From: Arcobacter sp.
Lineage (GTDB): Bacteria; Campylobacterota; Campylobacteria; Campylobacterales; Arcobacteraceae
Assembly (NCBI GenBank): GCA_002869535.1
Contig: PKUK01000002.1
Location: 62,001-126,000 of the forward strand
Direction: 5' to 3'
DNA length: 64,000 nucleotides
Shown: one piece after another, positions 29,381-38,532 of the stretch
Position numbering within the stretch: the stretch's first letter is position 1
Layout of the letters: every line of letters starts with the position of its first letter
The notes under the pieces: model-generated
The model's input: the letters and a program-made list of their open reading frames with translations, nothing else
What the model was told of the DNA's origin: nothing
Databases searched by the model: none
Made by a program: the position numbers and the translations under genes

Positions 29381-30611
29381 CGTAGCTTATCTCTTTTGAG
29401 ACTTTTTTTTCACTACTTTTTGTATAAATCAAATCCACATCTTTATTTTCAGTTATGTAATCTTTTGTAATCACACAGGTACCAAGATTCTCTTCAGATG
29501 GTATTGTGTATTGAAGAGGAAGCATAAGTCTCTCTATGATACCTCTAAGACCTCTAGCACCTACATCTTTTTCATAAGCAATATTTGCTATTTCATCTAA
29601 GGCTTTATCTTCAAATTTTAAATCAACTCCATCAAGCTCAAAAAGTATTTCATACTGTTTTGTGATGGCATTTTTAGGCTCTTTTAAAACTCTGATTAAA
29701 TCATCTTTTGAAAGCTTGTTAAGTTCAGCAATTACTGGAATTCTTCCAATAAACTCTGGAATCAATCCAAAAGAGATAAGCTCTTTTGCTTCTATATCTT
29801 TTTTATCTTTTTGTTTGCTATCTTTATTTAAGAATCCCATAACAGATGATTTATCTTTATTTTCATCTTTTCTTAATCCTACAAAAGCACCACCACAGAT
29901 AAATAAGACATGGGTAGTATCAAAAATAATTGTTTCAGCTGAAGAGTTTTTTCTACTTCCTTTTACAGGAACATAAACTTCTGCACCTTCTAGGATTTTT
30001 AATAAACCTTGTTGAACACCTTCTCCACTTACATCTCTTCCACTTGTAGCACTTTCACTTTTATTGGCAATTTTATCTATTTCATCAATATAGACAATCC
30101 CTCTTTTTGCTTTTTCCAAGTCAAAATCAGCAGCTGCAAGAAGTCTTGAAAGTATAGATTCAACATCTTCACCCACATATCCAGCTTCTGTTAAAGCTGT
30201 TGCATCTGCAACGGCAAAAGGTACGTCCATGATTTTTGCTAATGATTTTGCAAGTAGAGTTTTACCACTTCCTGTAGGACCTATTAACATAATATTTGAC
30301 TTTTCAAGTTCAACATTTTTGATTATTGGTTTATCAATTCTTTTGTAATGGTTATATAAAGCTACTGCTAAAACTTTTTTAGCATCATCTTGTCCTATTA
30401 CATATTCATCAAGATGTTCTTTTATTTTAATTGGAACACTAAGACCTTTTTGAAACTCTTTTTTAGCCTCTTTTATTGTCTCTTTTTCCATAACATTTGA
30501 ACACATAGAGATACATTCATCACAAATATTTGATTTTTCACTTGAAAATATTTTTTTGACCTCTTTTATCTCTTTTCCACAAAAGTCACATGATTTTAAT
30601 TTACTAGGCAT
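29364..30611 (-). CDS. clpX: ATP-dependent unfoldase ClpX
   Basis: A 415-residue ClpX. The N-terminal zinc domain has four cysteines (CDFCGK and CDECISMC), Walker A is GPTGSGKTLLAKSLA near 112, Walker B is GIVYIDEIDKI, and the sensor region is GARGLRGIIERLMLPLQY. It delivers substrates to ClpP. Placement in a sigma-54 operon among nif genes recalls the clpX2 gene of the Azotobacter vinelandii nif cluster. It may be a dedicated nif copy or the only ClpX; this window cannot tell. Confidence 0.9.
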   Translation of the reverse strand: MPSKLKSCDFCGKEIKEVKKIFSSEKSNICDECISMCSNVMEKETIKEAKKEFQKGLSVPIKIKEHLDEYVIGQDDAKKVLAVALYNHYKRIDKPIIKNVELEKSNIMLIGPTGSGKTLLAKSLAKIMDVPFAVADATALTEAGYVGEDVESILSRLLAAADFDLEKAKRGIVYIDEIDKIANKSESATSGRDVSGEGVQQGLLKILEGAEVYVPVKGSRKNSSAETIIFDTTHVLFICGGAFVGLRKDENKDKSSVMGFLNKDSKQKDKKDIEAKELISFGLIPEFIGRIPVIAELNKLSKDDLIRVLKEPKNAITKQYEILFELDGVDLKFEDKALDEIANIAYEKDVGARGLRGIIERLMLPLQYTIPSEENLGTCVITKDYITENKDVDLIYTKSSEKKVSKEISYDDIKK

Positions 30612-31428
30612 GGCTATTTATAAACTCATTTAAACTCAAATTTAAATTTTCTAAATTGTGAGTTTTAATAAATTTATCCTCTTTTTTTGTTAGTTCAGGT
30701 TTATTAAGTATAGTAAACCCACCTTTTAAATCCATCGTAATCTCATTTGCTACCATTCTAAAAGTATCTTTAGCAAAATCAACACCCATAAAAAGGTACT
30801 CTTTATCTTTTCTAAAATCTTTTAGTATAGCAGGTATAGCAAAACCACCCATGGCTTCAGTTAACCAATCCACAAAATCAGCATCTGAGATGATAAAATT
30901 CATCTCAGGTTTTGTTGAACCCATAGGTTTAAATAAAATTGGTAAATCTAAAGTTAAGGCTTCTTTTTCTATTTTTTCATAATCATTTTTACTAACATCA
31001 AATTTATATATTATAAATCTATCATAATCAGCAGTTATTCTAGAAACTCCTGTGATAAGAAAGTGTTCTTCATCACTGTAGATTTTTTGTAGGCTATCAT
31101 CCATATTTGTATCAATGATATATTTTGGTTTGATTTGTTTTAGCCAAGTGTATACATTTGGTAAATCATACTCTTTAGAACTGTAGATATGATTAGTCAT
31201 TTGAATTATAAATTCTCTACCTTTTCTTTGCTCTAAACTCATAGCTGCACGACTGTATTCATACATAAGTCTTGGGCTCATAGCTCTTCCGTTATTTAAA
31301 GCTAAAATCATCGAATCGCTATCAAATGGAAGCTTTGTTCCATCTTTTGCAGTACAATCTTCGAATACACCCATCCCTAAAAATGGGACAATAGTGCCAC
31401 TTTTTAATTTTTATATTAAGTTATCCAT
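30604..31428 (-). pseudogene. SIR2-like protein with internal stop near the start
   Basis: The natural start is the ATG at 31428 (MDNLI); the frame then meets TAA at 31411-31413 and continues KLKSGTIVPFLGMGVFEDC, the SIR2-type nucleotide-binding opening (P-F-L-G-x-G). The remaining 256 residues after an internal ATG at 31374 are open. An internal start there would cut into the glycine motif and has no spaced ribosome site. GAA-to-TAA would explain the stop. It leads the clpX/GNAT operon behind a sigma-54 promoter. SIR2-like proteins use NAD as deacylases or NADases; which applies here is unknown. Confidence 0.7.
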
Positions 31429-31465
31429 TATGGTATCCAATCTATTACTTTATCTGTATATAATA

Positions 31466-31481
31466 TGCAAATGCCGTTCCC
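31466..31481 (-). promoter_or_regulatory. Sigma-54 promoter of SIR2-clpX-GNAT operon
   Basis: Minus-strand GGGAACGGCATTTGCA has GG and GC ten bases apart. It lies 38 bases before the SIR2-like ATG and is the only clear promoter in the 122-base gap to the Tpx-like gene. Confidence 0.78.
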
Positions 31482-31550
31482 TTTGATTAATCATTTTAAA
31501 ATACACTACACTAGCCTAAAACTAGAGAGTTTAAGGCAAAAACAAAGGGA

Positions 31551-32063
31551 TTAATCGTGGCAACCAACTCCTGTATATGATTGGTAAACTTTGTTTAGTT
31601 CGATTCTAATTCTATCCATATCTAAAGGTTTCTCTAAATTTTCTGGCATATCAATATGGTAGATTGCGCCATCTTTTCCAACTAAGAATAGTGCTTTTGT
31701 TAGACTATTTTCTAAACTTCCATTTATGATTTTTGTGCCATACATATTTGCAAAATCTTCATTTATATCAAAAACTGGAATTATTTTTTTAAATTTATAA
31801 TCAAAATTTGTGTTTTTATTAAAAATTAAATAGGTAAAAATTTCAACTTCTGCATCATTCATAAACTCATCAAAAGCTATGATTTCTTCTTTAAAGTCTT
31901 CAAAATTTGGAAATGATAAAAAAATCTGAATCATTCTATTTGGACTTGCTTTTTTTATAGTTAACTCATTTCCTTGTAAATCTATAGCTTCAATATTTTC
32001 TGCCATATATCCAACATCAATAAACTCATCAATAAGTTGAAACTCTTCATTTTTATAATTCAT
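31551..32063 (-). CDS. Thiol-peroxidase-fold protein without peroxidatic cysteine (copy 3)
   Basis: A 170-residue protein whose layout matches atypical peroxiredoxins (Tpx): an NELTIKKASPNRMIQIFLSFPNFEDF strand-helix, then a later KKIIPVFDINEDFANMYGTKI and ALFLVGKDGAIYHIDMPE. At the place of the catalytic Cys (seven after the Pro of FPN) there is Glu, and the only Cys is near the C-terminus (GVGCHD). It overlaps nifA by 11 bases and so is translated with it. Two relatives follow nifN. It may be a scaffold or regulator; the fold assignment is by eye. Confidence 0.55.
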   Translation of the reverse strand: MNYKNEEFQLIDEFIDVGYMAENIEAIDLQGNELTIKKASPNRMIQIFLSFPNFEDFKEEIIAFDEFMNDAEVEIFTYLIFNKNTNFDYKFKKIIPVFDINEDFANMYGTKIINGSLENSLTKALFLVGKDGAIYHIDMPENLEKPLDMDRIRIELNKVYQSYTGVGCHD

Positions 32064-33615
32064 TTGTTATTCCATATTTATTGATTTTATAACCAATTTG
32101 TCTAAGTGTTATGCCTAACTCTTTTGCCGCATGTGATTGATTAAAATTATTTGCAATTAAAGCTTCTTCTATAGCTGCTTTTTCCATCTCTTCTAAACTT
32201 TGTTTAGGTAGAGGAGTTTGTTGAGTTGCTGCAGCAATAGGTTTATTCTCTATTTTACCTCGTTCAAGTGCTGGAAGAAGTAGTTGCATATCAAGGGCAT
32301 CTATACCATCTTCATTTCCCATTAATACAATTCTTTCAATTGTATTTTCAAGCTCTCTTACATTTCCTGGCCATGGATAAGCAGCAAGTATTTCCATTGC
32401 ATCATCTAAAATCTTTACGCTCTTTTTATGATTTTTTATTGCGCGTTCTAAGAAATAGTTTACAAGCTGTTTTATATCATTACCTCTTTCTCTAAGAGCT
32501 GGAAGATCTATAGGAATAACATTTAATCTATAGTATAAATCTTCTCTAAATTTACCCTCTTTTACCATTTGTTCAAGATTTCTATTTGTTGCAGCAACTA
32601 GCCTAACATTTACTTTAATTGTTTTACTTCCACCAACTCTTTCAAATTCTCGCTCTTGAAGTACCCGTAAAAGTTTTACTTGTGCTGAAGCAGAGATATC
32701 ACCTATTTCATCTAAAAATAGTGTTCCCCCATCTGCTAGTTCAAATCTTCCTTTTCTTGTCTCTCTTGCATCGGTAAAGGCACCTTTTTCATGACCAAAA
32801 AGTTCACTTTCCAATAAAGTATCAGTAATTGCAGCACAATTTAATTTAATAAATGGTTCATCTTTTCTTTTACTTCTTTTATGAATAGCAGCGGCAACTA
32901 ACTCTTTACCTGTACCTGTTTCCCCTCGCACTAAGATAGTAACCTCAGATTGGGCTATTCTTTCTATTACTTTGAAAACTTGTTCCATTTTTGGGCTATC
33001 ACCAATGATATCTCCAAAGTTGTGAACTTTTGAGTCCCATTCCATTTTATAATATGATTTCAACTCTTCTAATCTTTCTTTCTCTCTGTTAAATAGTTGA
33101 TAAGAGTAAATAGCTTGTGCAAATATTGAAGCAATAATTGTCAATATTCTTACGCAATCCTCAAATCCTATTTCTGTACTCTTTGTAAGAGCAGCACCTA
33201 AAACACCAACTGTTTGATTATCTACAACTAAAGGAACTGCAACATATGAGAGATCTGAAAAGTATCTTTTTCCTGATTTGTTTAAAAATAGTGAATCACT
33301 ATGAATATTTTCTACAACTACAGGTTCTTTAGATTCAGCTGCAATACCAGTTGCACCTTCACCTATTTTATACGTTGCTAATTTTTTTTGAATAGCTGTA
33401 AGTTCTACAGATGCAAATACTGATAGTAGGTCTTCGTCTAAAACATGTACAGTACAATTTGTAAGGTTTAGACTATTTTTTAAAATCTTTATGGATTTTT
33501 CTAAAGAAGTTTTTAAATCATAGTGATTTTAAATAACTGCTGAAATCTCATAAAGTGTTGTTAACTCTTTTAGTGTTAGACATGAATTACAGGCTGTATT
33601 ATCAAATAGCGACAT
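32053..33615 (-). pseudogene. nifA: Nitrogen fixation regulator NifA, internal stop at codon 29
   Basis: The full frame encodes about 520 residues from ATG 33615 (MSLFDNTACNSC). A TAA at 33529-33531 interrupts after 28 codons, and the same frame goes straight on through NHYDLKTSLEKSIKIL into a GAF domain, then an intact sigma-54 AAA+ domain (GETGTGKE, GAFTDA) and the helix-turn-helix SHAAKELGITLRQIGYKI. The cysteine cluster between AAA+ and DNA-binding domain found in oxygen-sensitive NifA is absent. Restart at an internal codon would lose part or all of the GAF domain but could leave an active core. It activates sigma-54 nif promoters. Confidence 0.88.
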
Positions 33616-33664
33616 AAAAATCCTTTTTTACTATTAGTATAGCATGGTGAATAGAAATTCACAA

Positions 33665-33695
33665 ATTAATTTGTATAAAAAATATACAAATTAAT
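33665..33695. terminator. Perfect 13-base inverted repeat between nifT and nifA
   Basis: Arms ATTAATTTGTATA and TATACAAATTAAT enclose a five-A loop. It starts two bases beyond the nifT stop and lies 50 bases upstream of the nifA start. It could end the nifT operon on the minus strand, although it is all A/T and the T-run after it is broken, or be an operator for nifA. Confidence 0.55.
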
Positions 33696-33696
33696 C

Positions 33697-33906
33697 TTAA
33701 CCATTTAGTTTTTTACAAACTTCTTCTTTTGGTAGGTTTTTAGGTCCTGGTTGTATCCACCAAGTCTCTCCATTTGAAAGTTCACACTCTCCACCCCAGT
33801 TTTCTTCAGTATTAAACTCAACAGACTCTATAATCTCTTCCATATCTTTTTTTGCAAAATAAAAATATATTTTGCCCTCATTTTCTCTTAACATTACTTT
33901 TGCCAT
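33697..33906 (-). CDS. nifT: NifT/FixU family protein
   Basis: A 69-residue protein matching NifT: MAKVMLRENEGKIYFYFAKKDMEE, then WGGECELSNGETWWIQP in the small beta domain. The role of NifT is not settled; it is dispensable for fixation in several species. It is the last gene of the aldo/keto reductase-flavoprotein operon, not next to nifK as in many diazotrophs. Confidence 0.85.
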   Translation of the reverse strand: MAKVMLRENEGKIYFYFAKKDMEEIIESVEFNTEENWGGECELSNGETWWIQPGPKNLPKEEVCKKLNG

Positions 33907-33927
33907 TTTATTCTCCTTTTTTTAAAT

Positions 33928-35577
33928 TTAATCCATTCTATTTATAAATAGATTTCTTATTTTTGTAAGTATTGAGTTATCTTCATATCTTAATCTGAAG
34001 AAACCTTTTTGAATCTCTTTTATTAAAATATGTTTTTTATATTTAATATTTTCTTCACTATAATCTTCCCTAAAATGGGCCCCTCGACTCTCTTTTCTTT
34101 TCTTAGCAGCAAGTATAATTGCTTCAGAAATCTCTAGGGCATTTCGTAGTTCTAAAATAGAGACAAGTTCAACATTATTTCTTTTTTCTTTATTTATACA
34201 ATGTAGTGAATATGATTCTCGTCTTAGGTATTTTACATAATCAAAGGCTTTTATTAAGCTTGTTTTTGAGCGTTTGATTCCTACTTTTTCAAACATTGCT
34301 TTTCCTAAAGATATTCTAATAGCATTGAAGTTTTTTGATGTTTCACCATCAAAAATTTTATCTATATTTTGAATATCTTTTATCACATCATTATAATCAA
34401 TTGGTAAAAAGTCATTAAACTGGGCATGTTTACTAGCTTTTATTCCTGCTAATACACCAAAAACAGTCCCTTCTAGAAGTGAATTTCCTCCAAGTCTATT
34501 TGCCCCATGTACACCATTTGCTGCCATCTCTCCACAAACATAAAGACCTTTTATATTGGTTGTTCCCATTTTAGTATCAACTCCACCCATACTATAATGG
34601 GCTACTGGTTTTATTTTTAACAACTCTTTACTTATATCAATGCCTACTTGATTATATGCAGCGTTGAATAGAGAAGGTAGCTTTTCTTGGATTTTCTCAA
34701 GTCCTAAATGTCTTAGGTCTATAAAGACCTCTTTGCCATTTTGTTGTTGTTCAAGTATTGCTTTTGCAATCTTATCTCTGGTCTCAAGTTCATTAATAAA
34801 CCTTTCTCCATCACTATTTATTAAATAGCCACCCTCACCCCTTGCTGCCTCAGTTACCAAATAATTTGTTTTTGCTATTCCTGTTGGATGAAATTGTAAA
34901 AACTCCATATCTTTTAAAACCATTCCAGCTCTTAAACAAACAGCTAATAAATCACCTGTATAATCTTGTGCATTTGTTGAGTTTCCTCTAAATATACCAG
35001 CATATCCCCCACCTGCTAAAACAACAGATTTTGCAGGATAGACTAAAACTGAAGAGTCTGATCTTCTTAAACAAACAACACCAGAAATTGAAGTTTTATA
35101 TCTTGCTAAATTTAAGACATAAGTATTAACTAAAAATGTAATCCCTACCTCTTTTGCTTTTTTTATAAGTGCTTGAGTTATTGCAAATCCAGTTTTATCT
35201 CCCACATAACAAGTTCTATTAACAGAACCTCCACCAAAAGGTCTTTGTAAGATATCCCCCTTTTCATCTTTATCAAACTCAACACCGTAGTCTTGAAGTT
35301 TTGTGATGATATCAGAGGCACTTTTACACATATAGTTTATGGACTTTATATCACCTAATCCCTTTGAAGAGTTAAATGTATCATTAATATGTGAGTTTAG
35401 TTCAGTAATGTTATCTTTATCTAAAACTGCATTTATTACACCACTAGCCATGGCAGAATTAGATTTAAATATATTTCCCTTGGTAATTACAGCGACGCTA
35501 TTATCAACCTCTTTGGCCTCTATTGCTGCCATTAGTCCAGCAATTCCTCCACCTACAACTACTACATCATAAATCAT
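33928..35577 (-). CDS. Fumarate reductase/aspartate oxidase-type flavoprotein
   Basis: A 549-residue FAD protein with the N-terminal dinucleotide motif VVVVGGGIAGLMAAIEA. The succinate/fumarate-type motifs follow: SAMASGVINAV, LAGGGYAGIF, FLQFHPTGI, EAARGEGGYLIN near 249-260, and HYSMGGVDTKMG. It ends in a helical C-terminal domain. It resembles NadB/FrdA-like enzymes, but nothing fixes the substrate. Cotranscribed with an aldo/keto reductase and nifT from a sigma-54 promoter, it may be a nif-linked redox enzyme. Confidence 0.8.
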   Translation of the reverse strand: MIYDVVVVGGGIAGLMAAIEAKEVDNSVAVITKGNIFKSNSAMASGVINAVLDKDNITELNSHINDTFNSSKGLGDIKSINYMCKSASDIITKLQDYGVEFDKDEKGDILQRPFGGGSVNRTCYVGDKTGFAITQALIKKAKEVGITFLVNTYVLNLARYKTSISGVVCLRRSDSSVLVYPAKSVVLAGGGYAGIFRGNSTNAQDYTGDLLAVCLRAGMVLKDMEFLQFHPTGIAKTNYLVTEAARGEGGYLINSDGERFINELETRDKIAKAILEQQQNGKEVFIDLRHLGLEKIQEKLPSLFNAAYNQVGIDISKELLKIKPVAHYSMGGVDTKMGTTNIKGLYVCGEMAANGVHGANRLGGNSLLEGTVFGVLAGIKASKHAQFNDFLPIDYNDVIKDIQNIDKIFDGETSKNFNAIRISLGKAMFEKVGIKRSKTSLIKAFDYVKYLRRESYSLHCINKEKRNNVELVSILELRNALEISEAIILAAKKRKESRGAHFREDYSEENIKYKKHILIKEIQKGFFRLRYEDNSILTKIRNLFINRMD

Positions 35578-35580
35578 TAT

Positions 35581-36690
35581 TTATACTCTATACATTAGGT
35601 CGTAGTGTGCTCTTGGAGTTGTTTTTATTTCAGTTATTTTTAGATTACTTTTTATATGTACAGGAACCTTAGATGCAAAAAGTGAACTTATTATTCCTGG
35701 TGTTGAACGTACAAATTGAAGTGCTAGTTGAATATCATTTTCTAAAACCATTTTATTATCAAGTAAATAACCAGTTTCTGCTTTAAATGATTTTTTAAAT
35801 AGATTCATTTGAAGTAATGAAGAACTGCTAATTACTCCAACTTTAAGTCTATGTGCTGCTTGTAAAAGTGTACACTCTTCACCTTTTACACTCTGTGTTG
35901 GCATAGTATATATTGAGGTTTTTGCTATGTTAAATGGTGTTTGAATATATTTAAAGTGATGATTCTCTCCACCAACATTTTGTGCAATATTTACTAAATC
36001 TTCTAAGTTAATATGTTCACCTGTAGATTTATCACTAAATCCATTCCAAACAGCAACTCCATAATATTTTATAAAGCCCATAGTTACCATTTTTTCAAGT
36101 CTTCTGAAGATGGTTTCTACTTTTTTTAGGAACTTTTTATATCCATGTTTTTGTATTTGTATCTCTGGATTATGTAAGTAGTAGATATCAAATTTATCAA
36201 TTCCCATATTTTCTAAAGATTTTTTACAAGACCACTCTATAAAGTCAGCACTTAAACAGTGTTGGTCAAGTTCTATGTCATCTTTTGTTGCAAGTTTTGA
36301 ATCGATGATATTCTCTTCAATCCAAGTATATGGGTTTTTTGGAAATGGATATTCAAGTTGAATAAAACCACCCTTTGAACAAATAATTAGTTCTTCTCTT
36401 GTAACTATTTTCTCTTCAAAAAGCTCTTTTAGTGCTATTCCTATCTCTTTTTCACTTTGTCCATATCTATAATTACTTGCAGAATCTATAAGGTTTATAC
36501 CATTTTTAACAGCCTCTTTTACACCTTCAATATAATGAAAAACATAATTCTCTTCTTTGTAAGGCTCTTTATTAAAAGTTCCAAGACCAAGTTTTGAGAA
36601 AATCAGGTCATTGCTTTTAATATAAAATTCTTTATAAGTTGAAAACTTTTTTGCAAAATTATGAGTTGCTTCTAGAGTTGCTTCTGCCAT
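35581..36690 (-). CDS. Aldo/keto reductase family protein
   Basis: A 369-residue TIM-barrel protein with the aldo/keto reductase features: LGLGTFN near residue 34, GINLIDSASNYRYGQSEKEIG around 64-84 with catalytic Asp and Tyr, and FDIYYLHNPEIQ with the His. A 97-base gap separates it from a sigma-54 promoter, and it leads the operon with the flavoprotein and nifT. Related reductases are found in nif clusters of other diazotrophs. The substrate is unknown. Confidence 0.82.
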   Translation of the reverse strand: MAEATLEATHNFAKKFSTYKEFYIKSNDLIFSKLGLGTFNKEPYKEENYVFHYIEGVKEAVKNGINLIDSASNYRYGQSEKEIGIALKELFEEKIVTREELIICSKGGFIQLEYPFPKNPYTWIEENIIDSKLATKDDIELDQHCLSADFIEWSCKKSLENMGIDKFDIYYLHNPEIQIQKHGYKKFLKKVETIFRRLEKMVTMGFIKYYGVAVWNGFSDKSTGEHINLEDLVNIAQNVGGENHHFKYIQTPFNIAKTSIYTMPTQSVKGEECTLLQAAHRLKVGVISSSSLLQMNLFKKSFKAETGYLLDNKMVLENDIQLALQFVRSTPGIISSLFASKVPVHIKSNLKITEIKTTPRAHYDLMYRV

Positions 36691-36786
36691 AAATACTTCT
36701 TCCTTTTTAAATCCCTTTTAAAAAAAGAGTAAAGTCGGGAAACTTTACTCTTTAAAATTTAACTACAAAAGGTTAGATAATGTATA

Positions 36787-36802
36787 TGCAAGAAGTGTTC
36801 CG
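36787..36802 (-). promoter_or_regulatory. Sigma-54 promoter of aldo/keto reductase-flavoprotein-nifT operon
   Basis: Minus-strand CGGAACACTTCTTGCA has GG and GC exactly ten apart, 97 bases before the aldo/keto reductase ATG. It begins just after the small membrane ORF ends. Confidence 0.8.
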
Positions 36803-36809
36803 TAGATTT

Positions 36810-36905
36810 TTATGCTTTATTTTTATATTTATAATTTGTGTAAAGAATAATTCCAGTAGTGTATAAAATTAGTATTAGAGGTAAAATAAACTTCTCAAGT
36901 TCCAA
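36810..36905 (-). CDS. 31-residue membrane peptide behind its own sigma-54 promoter
   Basis: A TTG start at 36905, with AAAAAAGGATTG upstream, opens a short frame of MELEKFILPLILILYTTGII followed by LYTNYKYKNKA. It has one strongly hydrophobic helix with acidic residues before it and basic residues after, as in small single-pass membrane peptides. A sigma-54 promoter ends 33 bases upstream and the ORF fills most of the space to the next sigma-54 promoter. No homologue is known to me. Chance is possible for so short a frame, but promoter, ribosome site and helix together argue for a gene. Confidence 0.5.
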   Translation of the reverse strand: MELEKFILPLILILYTTGIILYTNYKYKNKA

Positions 36906-36937
36906 ATGCAATCCTTTTTTAAATATACTAAGTAAGT

Positions 36938-36953
36938 TGCAAGTAGCATTCCT
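36938..36953 (-). promoter_or_regulatory. Sigma-54 promoter before the 31-residue ORF
   Basis: Minus-strand AGGAATGCTACTTGCA has GG and GC ten bases apart. Its start would lie about 20 bases upstream of the small ORF's TTG. It is only 27 bases beyond the modC stop. Confidence 0.75.
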
Positions 36954-36979
36954 TTTAGGCAAATGAATAATTTATTTTA

Positions 36980-37834
36980 TTATTTTTTATTTATCATTGG
37001 TGCAAAAGCTTTTGTACTCACTTGTACAATTTGACCAATTTGTAAATCTTGTGCTTCTTCCTTTCCTACTACTATTTCTACAAGCTGTTGTCCAATTGCT
37101 ACAATTGCTATAAAAATCACATCTACTTTTACAATATCTAGTAACTCCCCTTCAAAAGAGAATTTTTGTGTACCGCTAGTTTTAAGTAATACATCTTTGG
37201 CTTGTCCATCATTTATAACTTGACCATGATTTAATACAACAACTCTATTTGACAATCTATATATCTCACTTGGATCATGACTTACCATTATAGTTGTAGT
37301 ATTAAACTTCTTATGCAAGCTTAGTATCTCGCCTTGGAGTTTATTTCTCATTTGTGGGTCTAAAGCAGATAAGGGTTCATCCATAAGTAGAAGTTTTGGT
37401 CTGTTCATCATAGCACGACATAGACTAACTCTTTGTTTTTGACCTCCACTTAGAGTGTTTGGTAATCTCTTTTTTAGTTCACTTAACTCTGTTATTTCTA
37501 AAAGTTCATTGGCAAGATTTTTGTCTTTATTTACATATAAAAGATTTTCTTCAATACTCATATTTGCAAAAAGTGCATAATCTTGAAATACAAATCCTAT
37601 TTTTCGTTTTTGTGGTGATATTACATTTTTGTTTTCCAACCAAACTTCATCTGCAATACTTATATGTCCAGTTGCAGATTCTAGTCCTGCTAGGATTCGC
37701 AGAAGTGTAGTTTTCCCACTACCACTTTGTCCTGCTAGGGCAACAAAATCACCCTCCTTAATAGTAAGATTTACATCTAAATCCATATCTCCATTTGCCC
37801 CATGAAGTTTTTTATTAATATCTATTTTTAGCAT
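36980..37834 (-). CDS. modC: Molybdate ABC transporter ATP-binding protein
   Basis: A 284-residue ATPase with Walker A GQSGSGKTTLLR near 35-46, Q-loop FQDYALF, signature LSGGQKQRVSLCRA, Walker B LLLMDEPLSALD and switch His in VSHDPSEI. A single C-terminal TOBE/Mop-like domain follows (about 215-284), shorter than in E. coli ModC. It overlaps modB by one base in the modA-mop-modB-modC operon and supplies molybdenum for nitrogenase. Confidence 0.92.
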   Translation of the reverse strand: MLKIDINKKLHGANGDMDLDVNLTIKEGDFVALAGQSGSGKTTLLRILAGLESATGHISIADEVWLENKNVISPQKRKIGFVFQDYALFANMSIEENLLYVNKDKNLANELLEITELSELKKRLPNTLSGGQKQRVSLCRAMMNRPKLLLMDEPLSALDPQMRNKLQGEILSLHKKFNTTTIMVSHDPSEIYRLSNRVVVLNHGQVINDGQAKDVLLKTSGTQKFSFEGELLDIVKVDVIFIAIVAIGQQLVEIVVGKEEAQDLQIGQIVQVSTKAFAPMINKK

Positions 37835-38532
37835 TAGGCAACTCCACCAAGTTTTTTATTGTTTTTACCATTAAATATATATACACTTAAAAGTACTAAG
37901 AAGCTAATAATTACCATAATAGCACTATAAATATGAGCCATACTATAATCCATAATTTCAACAAATTCATAAATTGCTACAGAGGCTACTTTTGTATCTC
38001 CTGGAATACTTCCACCCACCATAAGAACTACTCCAAACTCTCCAACTGTATGAGCAAAAGTTACAATTATAGCAGTCATTAAGGCTGGTTTTATGTTTGG
38101 TAAGGCTACTCTTATCATGGTTTCTAATTTACTTTTCCCACTTATATAACTAGCTTCTAGCATGTTTTTATTTATACTTTCAAAGCCACTTTGAAGTGGC
38201 TGCATCATAAAAGGAAGTGAATAAAAACAGCTAGCAATGACAAGTCCAGTAAAGTTAAAAACAAGTTTTATTCCAAAAGTCTCTTCAAAAAATGCTCCAA
38301 TAGGAGAGTTAATAGAGAGTGCCCATAAAATATAAAACCCTAAAACAGAAGGAGGAAGTACAATAGGAAGTGCAGTTATAGCTTCGAATATTGGTTTAAA
38401 TTTTGATTTTGTTTGTGATAAATACCAAGAAAAAGGTAAAGATATAACAAACAAAATCAAAGTGGTAACAAAGGCCAATTTAAATGATAATAAAAAAGGG
38501 GTAAACTCTAGGCTTTTTAGTATTTCAATCAT
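37834..38532 (-). CDS. modB: Molybdate ABC transporter permease
   Basis: A 232-residue permease with five to six membrane helices and the cytoplasmic loop EASYISGKSKLETMIRVALPNIKPAL, the EAA motif that contacts the ATPase. The region PIVLPPSVLGFYIL is typical of ModB. It overlaps both its neighbours by a few bases, so the operon is translationally coupled. Confidence 0.92.
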   Translation of the reverse strand: MIEILKSLEFTPFLLSFKLAFVTTLILFVISLPFSWYLSQTKSKFKPIFEAITALPIVLPPSVLGFYILWALSINSPIGAFFEETFGIKLVFNFTGLVIASCFYSLPFMMQPLQSGFESINKNMLEASYISGKSKLETMIRVALPNIKPALMTAIIVTFAHTVGEFGVVLMVGGSIPGDTKVASVAIYEFVEIMDYSMAHIYSAIMVIISFLVLLSVYIFNGKNNKKLGGVA

